From Geopsychrobacter electrodiphilus DSM 16401 (GTDB taxonomy: Bacteria > Desulfobacterota > Desulfuromonadia > Desulfuromonadales > Geopsychrobacteraceae), in the NCBI RefSeq assembly GCF_000384395.1, contig NZ_ARWE01000001.1, positions 682,001-746,000 of the forward strand: DNA of 64,000 nt. Direction: 5' to 3'. Both the position numbers and the translations under genes were made by a program. The notes beneath the pieces were generated by a model. That model searched no databases, was not told where the DNA came from, and was given only the letters and a program-made list of their open reading frames with translations. Position 1 is the stretch's first letter. Every line of letters begins with the position of its first letter. This document shows positions 1-8,670 of the stretch, piece after piece.

Positions 1-352
1 CGCCCAGGACCACTTCCGGGATCATTATCGGTGCCAGCAGCAGGGTGTTGAGGGTGTTTTTGCCGGGGAACTCGCAACGGATGAACGCCAGAGAGGCGAG
101 GATGCCGATGGTGGTGGAAAGCAGCGCAGTCAGTGCACCCAGAATGAGGGAGTTTTTAAACGCATCAATAATCGCTGAGTCTTGCGCCAGCTTGATGAAC
201 CAGCGCAGGCTGACGCCCTCCATCGGAAAGATGCCGAATTGCTTGGGGTTGAACGCCAGCACGATGACCACGACAATGGGAGTGAACAGAAATATATAGA
301 CGAGAAATGTGTAGATTTTTATTAATGTCCATCCGGGTGAAAAGTTTTTCAT
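1..352 (-). CDS. potC: ABC transporter permease, spermidine/putrescine type (PotC-like), C-terminus cut by window
   Basis: Inner-membrane permease of a polyamine-type ABC importer. Reading the minus strand from the ATG at 350-352 gives a short cytoplasmic start (MKNFSPGWTLIK), a first hydrophobic segment, the motif FPMEGVSLRWF typical of PotC proteins, and a second membrane segment before the window ends, so only about the first 117 residues are present. It begins three bases after the stop of the upstream permease gene, so the two are surely co-transcribed. The substrate could also be another small cation or sugar; polyamine is inferred from overall resemblance to PotC. Confidence 0.85.
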   Translation of the reverse strand, partial: MKNFSPGWTLIKIYTFLVYIFLFTPIVVVIVLAFNPKQFGIFPMEGVSLRWFIKLAQDSAIIDAFKNSLILGALTALLSTTIGILASLAFIRCEFPGKNTLNTLLLAPIMIPEVVLG

Positions 353-355
353 GGT

Positions 356-1222
356 TTATTTGCCCTGCAAGCTTTTGAAGATCTGATTGACCCCAAAGTA
401 GCGATTGTAAGTCCAGACGATGGCAAACAGCAGCAGGAGCAGGATGACGCTGATCGCTGAACCAAATGGCCAGTCCAGCGTGCCTATGACCCGTTTATAA
501 ATGAGATTGGCGATCATGTCGTTGCCTGGGCCACCGAGGATCATCGGTGGCAGGTAGGTTCCCGCCGTTAACACAAATACCAGCAGGCTTCCGGCGCTGA
601 CCCCGGGGAGGCTCAAGGGCAGGGTCACCTCGCGAAACGCCTGCCATTCAGTGCACCCCATACTGCGTGCCGCTTCGAGCAGATTTTTGTCGATCCCTTC
701 CAGACTGACGTAAATATTCAGTACCATGAATGGCAGCAGATACATGAGCAGGCCCATCAGCACGCTGAACTCATTGTAGAGCATGGCAATGGGAGCATCG
801 ATCACCCCGATTTTCAGCAAAAAATGGTTAATCAGTCCCGAATCACCCATGATGTTGATCCAGCTCATGGTGCGGATGATGAAACTGACCCAGAAGGGCA
901 GCATGATGAGCAGCAGGAAGACCTGCTTGAAGCGGCTTGTGCTGCGGTAGAAAAAATAGGCGGGGATATAACCCATGACAACACAGAGAACGACGGATTC
1001 AAGGGCGATCCGGATCGTGCGCAGAAGGATTCTCGGGTAGAATAAGTCTTCGAAAAATTTGGCGTAGTTGCCGAACTGGAAGGCCGGGATGTCAGCTCCG
1101 CTGGGAGCACGCAGCCAGAAACTGTAGACGATGATAAAACAGACCGGGATGACCAGAAATAAAAAAACGGCAGTCACGGAGGGTGCCAGCAGCGCCCAGG
1201 GTTTCCACTTGCCACTTTTCAC
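356..1222 (-). CDS. potB: ABC transporter permease, spermidine/putrescine type (PotB-like)
   Basis: Inner-membrane permease, 288 aa, the usual length for PotB. It has a long first membrane segment (about residues 11-33), several further helices, and the cytoplasmic coupling loop near residues 183-203 (EAARSMGCTEWQAFREVTLP), the EAA motif that contacts the ATPase. It would import polyamines (inferred family substrate) together with the following PotC-like gene. No ATPase gene (potA) lies directly upstream; 540 bases of non-coding DNA precede it, so the ATPase and binding protein must be beyond the left edge or elsewhere. Confidence 0.88.
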   Translation of the reverse strand: MKSGKWKPWALLAPSVTAVFLFLVIPVCFIIVYSFWLRAPSGADIPAFQFGNYAKFFEDLFYPRILLRTIRIALESVVLCVVMGYIPAYFFYRSTSRFKQVFLLLIMLPFWVSFIIRTMSWINIMGDSGLINHFLLKIGVIDAPIAMLYNEFSVLMGLLMYLLPFMVLNIYVSLEGIDKNLLEAARSMGCTEWQAFREVTLPLSLPGVSAGSLLVFVLTAGTYLPPMILGGPGNDMIANLIYKRVIGTLDWPFGSAISVILLLLLFAIVWTYNRYFGVNQIFKSLQGK

Positions 1223-1762
1223 GGGCGATCCCCTTTGTATATTGTCATTTGCATATCCTGGGTCGTATGAGCCACTGGGTTAAAAGGCTCGACTTGGTTT
1301 GTTATTCTATTCTTCGGTCATTGTCCTCGTGCGATTTGTGGTTTGCAATATAGTTAAAATAACGCGGTTATATTTTTCAACCCTATGGAGTATCATCGGG
1401 TCTGTCAAGGACTCCCTGACACGGTCTTGATCTGGATGAGTGGTCACCCTGTTGCCTCATTGTCACATATGAGAGGCAACTGTCTGTTGCATAGTGGTTT
1501 TCTTGGTCCTGGCAGTAACAGTTTTATAGAACCCTATCCTTAAACCCTAAATTGGGCTGAAATTAAAGCATACCATCTGTGGCACGGATTGCCCGGATTT
1601 CGACAGAAATTTCAGAAATGCCGGCACCAGATAGGCAGAAAGGGTGATCCAAACGGTGGTTTTATTCTGGATTTTGTTTCACAACCTAAATGGCAACCTT
1701 GCCACTCTCTTTGCCCGGGACAGGCTTTGTTGTAACTTCGCTTGCCGTGAATGAGGTGAATT
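1223..1762. other. intergenic region between divergent potB and paiB
   Basis: About 540 bases with no convincing gene; overlapping short frames on both strands lack ribosome binding sites or recognisable products. It must hold the promoters of the minus-strand permease operon and the plus-strand paiB gene. AT-rich stretches near 1335-1385 could be promoter DNA. The only clear structure is the inverted repeat listed separately at 1451-1480. Confidence 0.6.
1451..1480. repeat. inverted repeat in potB-paiB intergenic region
   Basis: Arms GTTGCCTC and GAGGCAAC are perfect complements separated by 14 bases; pairing can extend inward with a small bulge. No T-run follows on either strand, so it is not an obvious terminator. 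It could be an operator or a fragment of a dispersed repeat; the sequence alone cannot tell. Confidence 0.45.
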
Positions 1763-2407
1763 ATGTACGTCCCCGAACTGTTTGCAGAACCTGATACCGA
1801 AGTCATGCATGAGGTGATACGTGCTCGGCCCATGGCCACGCTGGTGACCTTGAACGCCGCCGGACTTGAGGCCAATCACATCCCCCTGGTGTTGCAGGCA
1901 CAACCTGATTCATTGGGAGTTCTTCAGGGGCATGTCGCACGCTCGAACCCCCTCTGGCATGAGCATCCGCAAAACACCGAGGTGCTGGTAATTTTTCAGG
2001 GCCCTGAAAGTTACGTTACCCCTTCCTGGTATGCGTCCAAGGCCGAACATGGCAAAGTCGTTCCAACCTGGAATTACGTGAGTGTTCATGCCAGAGGAAA
2101 GTTACGTGTTTTCGAAGACGTAGGGCAGATACGGTCTCAACTCGAAGCCCTGACCGCCCAGAGTGAAGCCGCTTTCGCCCATCAATGGCGGGTGTCGGAT
2201 GCACCGCAGGACTTTGTTGAAAAGTTGATCGAGTCGATCGTTGGCATAGAGATTGTGATTACTGAGCTCAAGGGAAAATGGAAGGTCAGTCAAAACCGCC
2301 CGCCAGAGGACCGAGCGTCCGTGATCGCAGGCTTGTCGGAGATGGGGAAAGAAGAGATGGCGGACCTCGTGCGTACGCGTGGTGGCAAACCGAATCAGCA
2401 GACCTGA
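1763..2407 (+). CDS. paiB: PaiB family FMN-binding protein / negative transcriptional regulator
   Basis: 214 aa, the family's usual length. The opening MYVPELFAEPD, the segment RARPMATLVTLNAAGLEANHIP and the later PTWNYVSVHARGKLRV are characteristic of PaiB proteins, which have a split-barrel flavin-binding fold. In Bacillus PaiB is described as a negative regulator of sporulation and protease genes; in other bacteria its role is unknown, and a flavin-dependent enzyme is equally possible. Start ATG at 1763 is preceded by AGGTG at about 8 bases. Monocistronic: a strong stem-loop follows the stop. Confidence 0.88.
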   Translation: MYVPELFAEPDTEVMHEVIRARPMATLVTLNAAGLEANHIPLVLQAQPDSLGVLQGHVARSNPLWHEHPQNTEVLVIFQGPESYVTPSWYASKAEHGKVVPTWNYVSVHARGKLRVFEDVGQIRSQLEALTAQSEAAFAHQWRVSDAPQDFVEKLIESIVGIEIVITELKGKWKVSQNRPPEDRASVIAGLSEMGKEEMADLVRTRGGKPNQQT

Positions 2408-2423
2408 GCTACAGGTTTTGCAC

Positions 2424-2459
2424 AGGGAACTCTGCTGCTCTTCCACGGCAGAGTTCCCT
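2424..2459 (+). terminator. stem-loop downstream of paiB
   Basis: A perfect 12-bp stem (AGGGAACTCTGC paired with GCAGAGTTCCCT) around a 12-base loop begins 17 bases after the paiB stop. No clear T-run follows, so it may be a weak terminator or an mRNA 3'-end stabiliser rather than a classic intrinsic terminator. Confidence 0.5.
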
Positions 2460-2675
2460 TCGTCGGGCGGCATTTTACATCGACGGATAAATGCCCTATA
2501 TTGCCTGCATTATTTGAGTTAATGCGAGGGTGATATGGGTTGCTGTGGTGGGGCAGTTGGGTGAGTTGATGACCGTTTGTGTCGGTACGTGCCGGGCAGA
2601 CGGTTTTTTGTTGTCTTGAAGGTTGTGTTTTTGACCCTTCAGGTTTGGATGTTGTTTTTGTGAGGGAGTAATTAA

Positions 2676-5522
2676 GTGACGCCAGCACCTGAAGCTGAAG
2701 CACGTCAAAAGATTGATGCCCTCCTGGTGGCTGCCGGTTGGCTGGTTCAGGACGCCGCCGCCGCGCATATCCACGCCGGTCGTGGCATCGCGATCCGCGA
2801 GTTTTCATTGCCCGGGCATGGTTTCGCTGACTATCTGCTTTATGTTGATGGCAAGGCCGCTGGAGTCATTGAAGCGAAGAAGGTTGGTTCCACCCTGACC
2901 GGTGTCGAAGTCCAATCCACCAAATACACCCAGGGTCTCCCTGCCGGGCTGCCACGCTGGCACAATCCTCTGCCGTTCTGTTACGAATCGACCGGTGTCG
3001 AAACCCGCTTCACCAATGGCCTCGATCCAGAGCCGCGTTCTCGCAATGTTTTTGCCTTTCACCGTCCGGAGATGCTGGCTGATCTTCTCGATATAGCCGG
3101 GACAACCGGTCTTCCGTCTGATTTGGGCGGAGCTTCTATTGCCGCAGAATTCCAGCCGCAAACGTTTCTCGCTCGCCTTCAGCATATGCCTGAGCTGGTC
3201 ACCGAGGGCTTGTGGCCGGCACAGATCAAGGCGATTCAGAATCTCGAATTTTCCTTGAAAGAAAATCGCCCACGTGCCCTGATCCAGATGGCGACCGGCA
3301 GCGGCAAGACTTTCACCTCAATAAACTTCATCTATCGGCTGATCAAATTTGCTGGTGCACGACGCGTACTCTTCCTGGTCGATCGCGGCAATCTCGGACG
3401 CCAGACCCTCAAGGAATTTCAGCAGTTCGTCTCGCCCTACAACAACTTCAAGTTCAGCGAGGAGTACATCGTCCAGCACATGACCAGTAACGTGCTCGAT
3501 ACCACTGCACGGGTCACCATCTGCACCATTCAGCGCCTGTTCTCGATGCTCAAAGGACGCGAGCTTCCGGAGGAGCTGGACGAGGAATCGATGAGTGAAC
3601 TCGGCTCGCTATTCAAGGAGCCGGAGCCGATTGAGTACAACCCCGACTTTCCTATCGGCAGCTTCGATATCATCGTCACCGATGAATGCCACCGCTCGAT
3701 CTACAACCTCTGGCGGCAGGTTCTCGAATACTTCGATGCCTACCTGATCGGCCTGACCGCGACCCCAAGTAAACAGACCTTCGGCTTCTTCAACAAAAAT
3801 CTGGTCATGGAGTACGGTCACCCCCACGCGGTCGCCGACGGGGTCAATGTTAATTACGATGTCTACCGGATCAAGACCTCCATCACTGAGCAGGGGAGCG
3901 CAGTCGAAGCCGGCTACTACGTTGACAAGCGCGACCGCGAGACCCGCGAGGTGCGTTGGGAACAACTTGATGATGATGTCAGCTACGAGGCGAAACAGCT
4001 CGATCGCGACGTGGTCTCCGTCGATCAGATCCGCACCGTCATCCAGACTTTCCGTGACAAGCTCTTCACCGAGATTTTCCCCAACCGGACCGAGGTGCCC
4101 AAGACCCTGATCTTCGCCAAGGATGATTCTCACGCCGAGGATATCGTCAAGATCGTGCGCGAGGAGTTCGGCAAGGGGAATGACTTTGCCCAAAAGATCA
4201 CCTACCGCACCACCGGGGCCAAACCCGAAGATCTGATTTCAGCCTTCCGCAACAGCTACTTTCCGCGCATCGTCGTCACCGTCGACATGATCGCTACCGG
4301 CACCGACATCAAGGCCTGTGAGTGTGTGTTTTTCATGCGCAGCGTTAAGTCGCGCGCTTACTTTGAGCAGATGAAGGGGCGCGGGGTGCGGATCATCAAC
4401 GACAACGACCTGCAGGCGGTTACCCCCGATGCGGTGACCAAGGATCATTTCGTTATCGTCGATGCGGTCGGGGTCTGCGAGATGGATCAGACCGATTCGT
4501 TGCCGATGGAGCGCAAGAAGAATGTCGGCTTTGAGAAGCTATTACAGGCGGTCGCCTTCGGTAATGCCGAACCAGATGTGATATCTTCTGTCGCCGCTCG
4601 TTTGGCGCGAATGGAGAAGAAACTGACCACCGACGAGCAGGCCGAGGTGGCGAATCTGCTCGATGGTAAAACCCTCAAGGAATTGACCGGCGATCTGGTC
4701 GAGGCGCTCGATCCGGATAATCATCTGGTGCGTGCGCAAAAACTGTTCAGCGTCACCGAGCCGGACACCAAACAGATGCGCCAGGCGGCAGCACAGGTTA
4801 TCGGCGAGGCGGTCAAGCCGCTCTGTAATCCCGAACTGCGCGAGCTGTTGCTGGCGATCAAGAAGAAGAACGAACAGATTATCGACACGGTCAGCACCGA
4901 CACCCTGATCTTCTCCGGTTTCACCGAGGAGAAGGCCAGGGGCGTGGTCGAATCCTTCGAGCAGTTTATCGCCGACAACAAGGACGAGATCACCGCCTTG
5001 CAGGTGCTCTATAGCAAGCCGTATAAGCAGCGGTTGCGGTTTGAGGATGTGCGCGAGCTGGCCGAAAAGCTGGTTGCACAGGTCGAACAGTTGCAGATCT
5101 ATCAAACCCACCCGCAGGGGTGGGAGAAGCGGGTGCCCGATGAGCTGTGGGCGGCTTATCAGAAGTTACAGGCAGGCAAGGTGCGCGGTGCGTCGGCCAA
5201 TCATATCTTGACCGATCTGGTGTCGCTGGTGCGCTTTGCCATGCATCAGGATAATGAGCTGGTGCCGTTCCCGGAGAAGGTGCAGGTCAATTTCCGCACC
5301 TGGGTTGAGCAGCAGCAGACGAGTGGCAAGAGCTTCACCAGTGAGCAGCGCAAGTGGCTGGAGATGATTCGTGATCACATCGCCGCCAACCTTCAGATCG
5401 AGACGGATGATTTCGATTATGCGCCGTTTGCGCAGGCTGGTGGGATTGGGAAGGTGTGGCAGTTGTTTGGGGATGGTTTGAATGTAATTCTTGATGAATT
5501 GAATGAGGCGTTGGCGGCGTGA
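2676..5522 (+). CDS. hsdR: type I restriction endonuclease, R (translocase/nuclease) subunit
   Basis: Motor and cutting subunit of a type I restriction-modification complex. The N-terminal nuclease has D52, E66 and K68 in the PD-(D/E)xK arrangement (FADYLLYVDG...VIEAKK). A superfamily 2 helicase core follows with Walker A ATGSGKT around residues 206-212, a DECH box at 336-339 and GLTATPS, then the second RecA-like lobe with TGTDIKACE. The C-terminal quarter resembles the EcoEI-type HsdR tail. At 948 aa it fits EcoAI/EcoEI-like (type IB) enzymes. The GTG start at 2676 has GAGGGAG upstream. The stop overlaps the hsdS start (GTGA). Confidence 0.95.
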   Translation: MTPAPEAEARQKIDALLVAAGWLVQDAAAAHIHAGRGIAIREFSLPGHGFADYLLYVDGKAAGVIEAKKVGSTLTGVEVQSTKYTQGLPAGLPRWHNPLPFCYESTGVETRFTNGLDPEPRSRNVFAFHRPEMLADLLDIAGTTGLPSDLGGASIAAEFQPQTFLARLQHMPELVTEGLWPAQIKAIQNLEFSLKENRPRALIQMATGSGKTFTSINFIYRLIKFAGARRVLFLVDRGNLGRQTLKEFQQFVSPYNNFKFSEEYIVQHMTSNVLDTTARVTICTIQRLFSMLKGRELPEELDEESMSELGSLFKEPEPIEYNPDFPIGSFDIIVTDECHRSIYNLWRQVLEYFDAYLIGLTATPSKQTFGFFNKNLVMEYGHPHAVADGVNVNYDVYRIKTSITEQGSAVEAGYYVDKRDRETREVRWEQLDDDVSYEAKQLDRDVVSVDQIRTVIQTFRDKLFTEIFPNRTEVPKTLIFAKDDSHAEDIVKIVREEFGKGNDFAQKITYRTTGAKPEDLISAFRNSYFPRIVVTVDMIATGTDIKACECVFFMRSVKSRAYFEQMKGRGVRIINDNDLQAVTPDAVTKDHFVIVDAVGVCEMDQTDSLPMERKKNVGFEKLLQAVAFGNAEPDVISSVAARLARMEKKLTTDEQAEVANLLDGKTLKELTGDLVEALDPDNHLVRAQKLFSVTEPDTKQMRQAAAQVIGEAVKPLCNPELRELLLAIKKKNEQIIDTVSTDTLIFSGFTEEKARGVVESFEQFIADNKDEITALQVLYSKPYKQRLRFEDVRELAEKLVAQVEQLQIYQTHPQGWEKRVPDELWAAYQKLQAGKVRGASANHILTDLVSLVRFAMHQDNELVPFPEKVQVNFRTWVEQQQTSGKSFTSEQRKWLEMIRDHIAANLQIETDDFDYAPFAQAGGIGKVWQLFGDGLNVILDELNEALAA

Positions 5523-7300
5523 GTAGTTTTAATATTAAAGATTTACCTGAAGGTTGGACCTCCGCAAGGATTGATAAAGTCTGCGATGTAAACCCTCGGC
5601 TGAATAAGACCGAAATATCCGATGACCTTTTGGTTTCCTTTGTGCCAATGCCGGCCGTAGGTGCGGGAGATGGCTCTATAGATGTTTCTCAGGAACGTCC
5701 GGCTTCTGAAGTTAAAAAAGGATTTACCGCTTTTATGCAGGGGGATGTTCTCTTTGCCAAGATAACACCTTGTATGGAAAACGGGAAAATGGCTGTTGTC
5801 CCCAAGGTTTTAAATGGATATGGATTCGGATCAACAGAGTTTCATGTTTTGCGGCCTAAAGAAGGTGTGGAAGCTCGGTACGTTTATTATTATGTGTCTA
5901 GCCAAAACTTTCGAGGTGTTGCAGAACATTACATGACGGGTGCCGTTGGGCAAAAGCGTGTCTCTACGACTTACCTGAAAGAACAAGCGATCCCCCTTGC
6001 GCCTCTAGAGCAACAAAAACGCATCGTCGCGGAGATCGAAAAGCAATTCTCCCGCCTCGACGAAGCCGTCGCCAATCTCAAGCGCGTCAAGGCCAACCTC
6101 AAGCGCTACAAAGCCGCCGTCCTGAAAGCCGCCGTCGAAGGCAAGCTCACCGAAGAATGGCGCAAGCAGCATCCCGATGTTGAACCTGCCGCCAAGCTGT
6201 TGGAGCGGATTCTTGAAGAGCGTCGTGCGAATTGGCAGGGGAGGGGGAAGTACAAGGAGCCTGCTGCGCCGGATACGACAGACTTAAATATGTTGCCAAG
6301 TGAATGGTCTTGGGTGTCATGGGAAGCTGTATTGGCTCATGAGGATGGTGCTTTTAAGCGTGGCCCGTTCGGTAGCGCATTGAAAAAATCTATCTTTGTC
6401 GAATCCGGCTACAAAGTCTATGAACAGTATTGTCCAATAAACGATGACCCTTCTTTTGTTCGTTATTACATCACTGAGCAAAAATATCGTGAGATGGAAG
6501 GTTTTTCAGTTAAGGCGAAAGACTTTCTTGTCAGTTGCTCAGGAGTTACGCTGGGGCGAATAACGCAAATTCCGATTGAATTTGAAGAGGGGGTTATTAA
6601 CCAGGCTCTTTTGCGCGTTCGGGTCAATAGGCAGGCTATTATAGATGAGTATTTCTTAGAACTATTTCGTTCCCCTTACTTTCAGGCAAAAATCTTTGAT
6701 AATTCTCAGGGAGCCGCAATACCAAACGTAAAAGGAGTTAAGGAATTGAAGGCGATACCAATACCATTGCCTCCCTTAGCTGAACAACGTGCCTTGGTTC
6801 TGAAAATTGAAGAAATTAAAACTGTAATAGAAGCAGTTGATAAGCAACTTGAAATGAATCTGAAACGTGGTGAGCGTCTACGCCAATCGATCCTCAAACA
6901 AGCCTTCTCCGGCCAACTCGTCTCCCAGAACCCCAACGACGAACCGACCAGTGTGCTGCTGAAGCGGATACGAGCAACAAAACCCGCGCAAACCAAAGAA
7001 CCGGCAGCACGCCAACATAAGCACAGAACCCCTGCTCCCAAGGCAGTTGCACCCTCGCCCGAGCCGATGCCGCTGGTCGCCGAAGTCACCGCCACCTACG
7101 GCGACGCCATAGCCGCCCGCATCCTTGCCGTCATGCAACCCGACCGCGAGTACGCCCGCGCCGATCTGGTCGATCCGCTCGGCTTGACCACTGGACAGTG
7201 GAATAGTGCCATTCAGGAGTTGAAGCGGCGCAAGAAGGTGCGGCAGGTAGGGGAGAGGCGCGGAGCGCGGTATTTGTTGAGTGGGAGGGCGCTGCCATGA
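5519..7300 (+). CDS. hsdS: type I restriction-modification specificity subunit with C-terminal winged-helix extension
   Basis: DNA-recognition subunit, 593 aa. Two target-recognition domains are visible: one from about residue 8 to 160 and one from about 262 to 415, each ending in the conserved PLAPLEQQKRIV / PLPPLAEQRALV motif and followed by a long coiled coil that sets the spacing between half-sites. After a Pro/Ala/Lys-rich linker (about 480-520) the last 70 residues (YGDAIAARILAVM to the end) look like a winged-helix domain, which ordinary HsdS proteins lack. GTG start overlaps the hsdR stop. Its own stop overlaps the next start (ATGA). Codon usage in the TRDs is more AT-rich than in flanking parts, as is usual for exchanged TRDs. 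Confidence 0.95.
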   Translation: MSSFNIKDLPEGWTSARIDKVCDVNPRLNKTEISDDLLVSFVPMPAVGAGDGSIDVSQERPASEVKKGFTAFMQGDVLFAKITPCMENGKMAVVPKVLNGYGFGSTEFHVLRPKEGVEARYVYYYVSSQNFRGVAEHYMTGAVGQKRVSTTYLKEQAIPLAPLEQQKRIVAEIEKQFSRLDEAVANLKRVKANLKRYKAAVLKAAVEGKLTEEWRKQHPDVEPAAKLLERILEERRANWQGRGKYKEPAAPDTTDLNMLPSEWSWVSWEAVLAHEDGAFKRGPFGSALKKSIFVESGYKVYEQYCPINDDPSFVRYYITEQKYREMEGFSVKAKDFLVSCSGVTLGRITQIPIEFEEGVINQALLRVRVNRQAIIDEYFLELFRSPYFQAKIFDNSQGAAIPNVKGVKELKAIPIPLPPLAEQRALVLKIEEIKTVIEAVDKQLEMNLKRGERLRQSILKQAFSGQLVSQNPNDEPTSVLLKRIRATKPAQTKEPAARQHKHRTPAPKAVAPSPEPMPLVAEVTATYGDAIAARILAVMQPDREYARADLVDPLGLTTGQWNSAIQELKRRKKVRQVGERRGARYLLSGRALP

Positions 7301-7995
7301 GTGAAAAGTTGTGCCATATCAATATTTATTGCGATGAAAGCCGGCACACCTCGAATGGTGAAGATCCCTACATGGTGATCGGCGCCATTGCCTGTCCGCG
7401 TGAGCAAAAAGCCGAAATCTATCATGCCATCAACCTGCTCCGTAAAAAGCACGACACTTGGAAGGAGTTTGGCTGGAAAACCTTGTCGCCCAGCCGTAAG
7501 GATTTTTACTGGGAACTCCTTGAACTCTTTCGTATCCGGAAAGATTTGAGTTTTCGCTGTCTGGTGGTTGATCGAAATATTCTCGATCATGAGCAATACA
7601 GCGAGGGTGATGCCGAGTTGGGCTTTTACAAACTCTATTATCAGATGTTGGTTCACTGGTTACAGCCGGAGTGCGCCTATCACCTTTACCTCGATTGGCA
7701 GCAGAATCGTGAGCAGGGGCGGTTCAAGGACCTGGGGCACGTTCTTGGCAAAAAGCTCTCCGGTCGGGCCAAGATTGAATGTCTTGAACCAGTTGGCTCA
7801 AAAGAACAACCGTTGGTGCAGTTGTGTGATCTGTTTATCGGTGCCGTGGGGTATGCGTGGAATGATCGGGCGGGGAGTGAAACCAAGGTCGAGTTTTGTA
7901 ACGCTCTGGCGGCAGGTGTCGGGTTGTCTTCGTTGAAGGTGGGTACTTACAAAAACGCCCCCAAGTTTAACGTCTTTCATTTCACGGGGCGCTGA
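7297..7995 (+). CDS. DUF3800 family protein (RNase H-like fold), within the RM operon
   Basis: 232 aa. The start (INIYCDESRH), a middle acidic site (LYLDWQQN) and the later LVQLCDLFIGAVGYAWN are the DUF3800 signature, a family with a predicted RNase H-like fold and conserved acidic residues at the would-be active site (D13, the Asp of YLDW, the Asp of QLCDL). Members are common in defence islands and prophages but have no settled function. The ATG overlaps the hsdS stop by four bases, so it is translationally coupled to the restriction genes. A nuclease role in defence is inference. Confidence 0.88.
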   Translation: MSEKLCHINIYCDESRHTSNGEDPYMVIGAIACPREQKAEIYHAINLLRKKHDTWKEFGWKTLSPSRKDFYWELLELFRIRKDLSFRCLVVDRNILDHEQYSEGDAELGFYKLYYQMLVHWLQPECAYHLYLDWQQNREQGRFKDLGHVLGKKLSGRAKIECLEPVGSKEQPLVQLCDLFIGAVGYAWNDRAGSETKVEFCNALAAGVGLSSLKVGTYKNAPKFNVFHFTGR

Positions 7996-7996
7996 G

Positions 7997-8527
7997 ATGT
8001 CTGAGCATCTCTGGCCGTTGCTGAGACTAAAATCTGAATCAGATGCCGGTCTCAAGGAAGAATATTACAAAAAATATCTTGAAACTTATGTGCGAAATTC
8101 TGATGGAGAGGCAATCCAAATTTACGACTGGAATCAAAATAGGATTTTTTTCAATTCGCATTTTAATTCATTTGAGCATGCTTTTACTGAGAACAAAAAT
8201 TATCGGTACAGCTATGGTGTGCATTCAAAAGAATTGTGTAAAAATCGTGCGAGACGAATGCTTTGGATAAAGGAGGTTCTCAAGGGAGAGATTGGCACCA
8301 TTGAGCGCCGTCAAGAATTTCGCAAAGACAATCGTGGAAGAATGAAGAAAAGACGGACCCTGGTTGTCTTGGAAGAGCGGTATGTGGTGGTTTTGGAGGA
8401 AAGAGACGGACGGGATGGGTATGATTTCGTCTCTGCAATCCCGGCGGATGAGCCCTACCTCAGCAGAATGCGCAAAACTAGTACTCTGCTAGAAACAAAA
8501 AAAAGCCCCAGTCTTAACGGCGACTGA
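7997..8527 (+). CDS. hypothetical protein, possible BECR-fold RNase-like domain
   Basis: 176 aa, starting one base after the DUF3800 stop and co-directional with it. I do not recognise it firmly. The C-terminal half (HAF around residue 61, an Arg-rich stretch RARRML, a strand RYVVVLEER and the closing FVSAIPADEPYLSRM) recalls phage-type barnase/EndoU/ColE5/RelE-like (BECR) nuclease domains, where a closing FVTAYP-like strand is frequent. The nucleotide composition from 8040 to 8260 is clearly AT-richer than hsdR/hsdM, suggesting acquisition. The last codons coincide with the hairpin that terminates an opposite-strand RNA. The assignment as an RNase is inference. Confidence 0.65.
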   Translation: MSEHLWPLLRLKSESDAGLKEEYYKKYLETYVRNSDGEAIQIYDWNQNRIFFNSHFNSFEHAFTENKNYRYSYGVHSKELCKNRARRMLWIKEVLKGEIGTIERRQEFRKDNRGRMKKRRTLVVLEERYVVVLEERDGRDGYDFVSAIPADEPYLSRMRKTSTLLETKKSPSLNGD

Positions 8528-8531
8528 GGCG
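8499..8531 (-). terminator. intrinsic terminator of the minus-strand RNA, overlapping the 3' end of the upstream plus-strand gene
   Basis: Minus-strand stem GCCTCAGT/ACTGGGGC with a 9-base loop, followed by TTTTTTTTG. It lies inside the final codons of the plus-strand gene that ends at 8527. There is no T-run on the plus strand, so it acts only on leftward transcription. Confidence 0.65.
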
Positions 8532-8624
8532 CTGCCACGGTCCTGAGCCTTGAGCAAAGGGCCAACAGCCTTGCGGCTTGGATAGATACTACCCAACGTT
8601 GCCTCCCCGTGCAACAAGTTTTTT
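8505..8624 (-). ncRNA. putative structured non-coding RNA between the unknown gene and hsdM
   Basis: Read on the minus strand, four stems follow in series: GTTGC/GCAAC (8615-8598), GGGTAG/CTATCC (8594-8580), CCAAGCC-GCAA-GGC with TTGG (8581-8562, a GNRA-type GCAA loop), and GCCTCAGT/ACTGGGGC (8531-8507) followed by eight T residues, an intrinsic terminator. The compact stems, the tetraloop and the terminator argue for a discrete RNA of about 110-120 nt. A weak promoter (TTCATT, 18-base spacer, AATACT at 8636-8631) would start it near 8624; this start is a guess. It is convergent with the unknown gene and divergent from hsdM. Confidence 0.5.
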
Positions 8625-8670
8625 GTATGCAGTATTGCATAACGCAACTCATCTAATGAAGGTTGATTGA

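Noticed and set aside
3609-4193. Minus-strand frame of 194 codons inside hsdR, and similar long antisense frames elsewhere (12415-13275, 40483-41331)
   Set aside because: GC-rich codon bias in genes produces such shadow frames; none has an RBS or recognisable motif.
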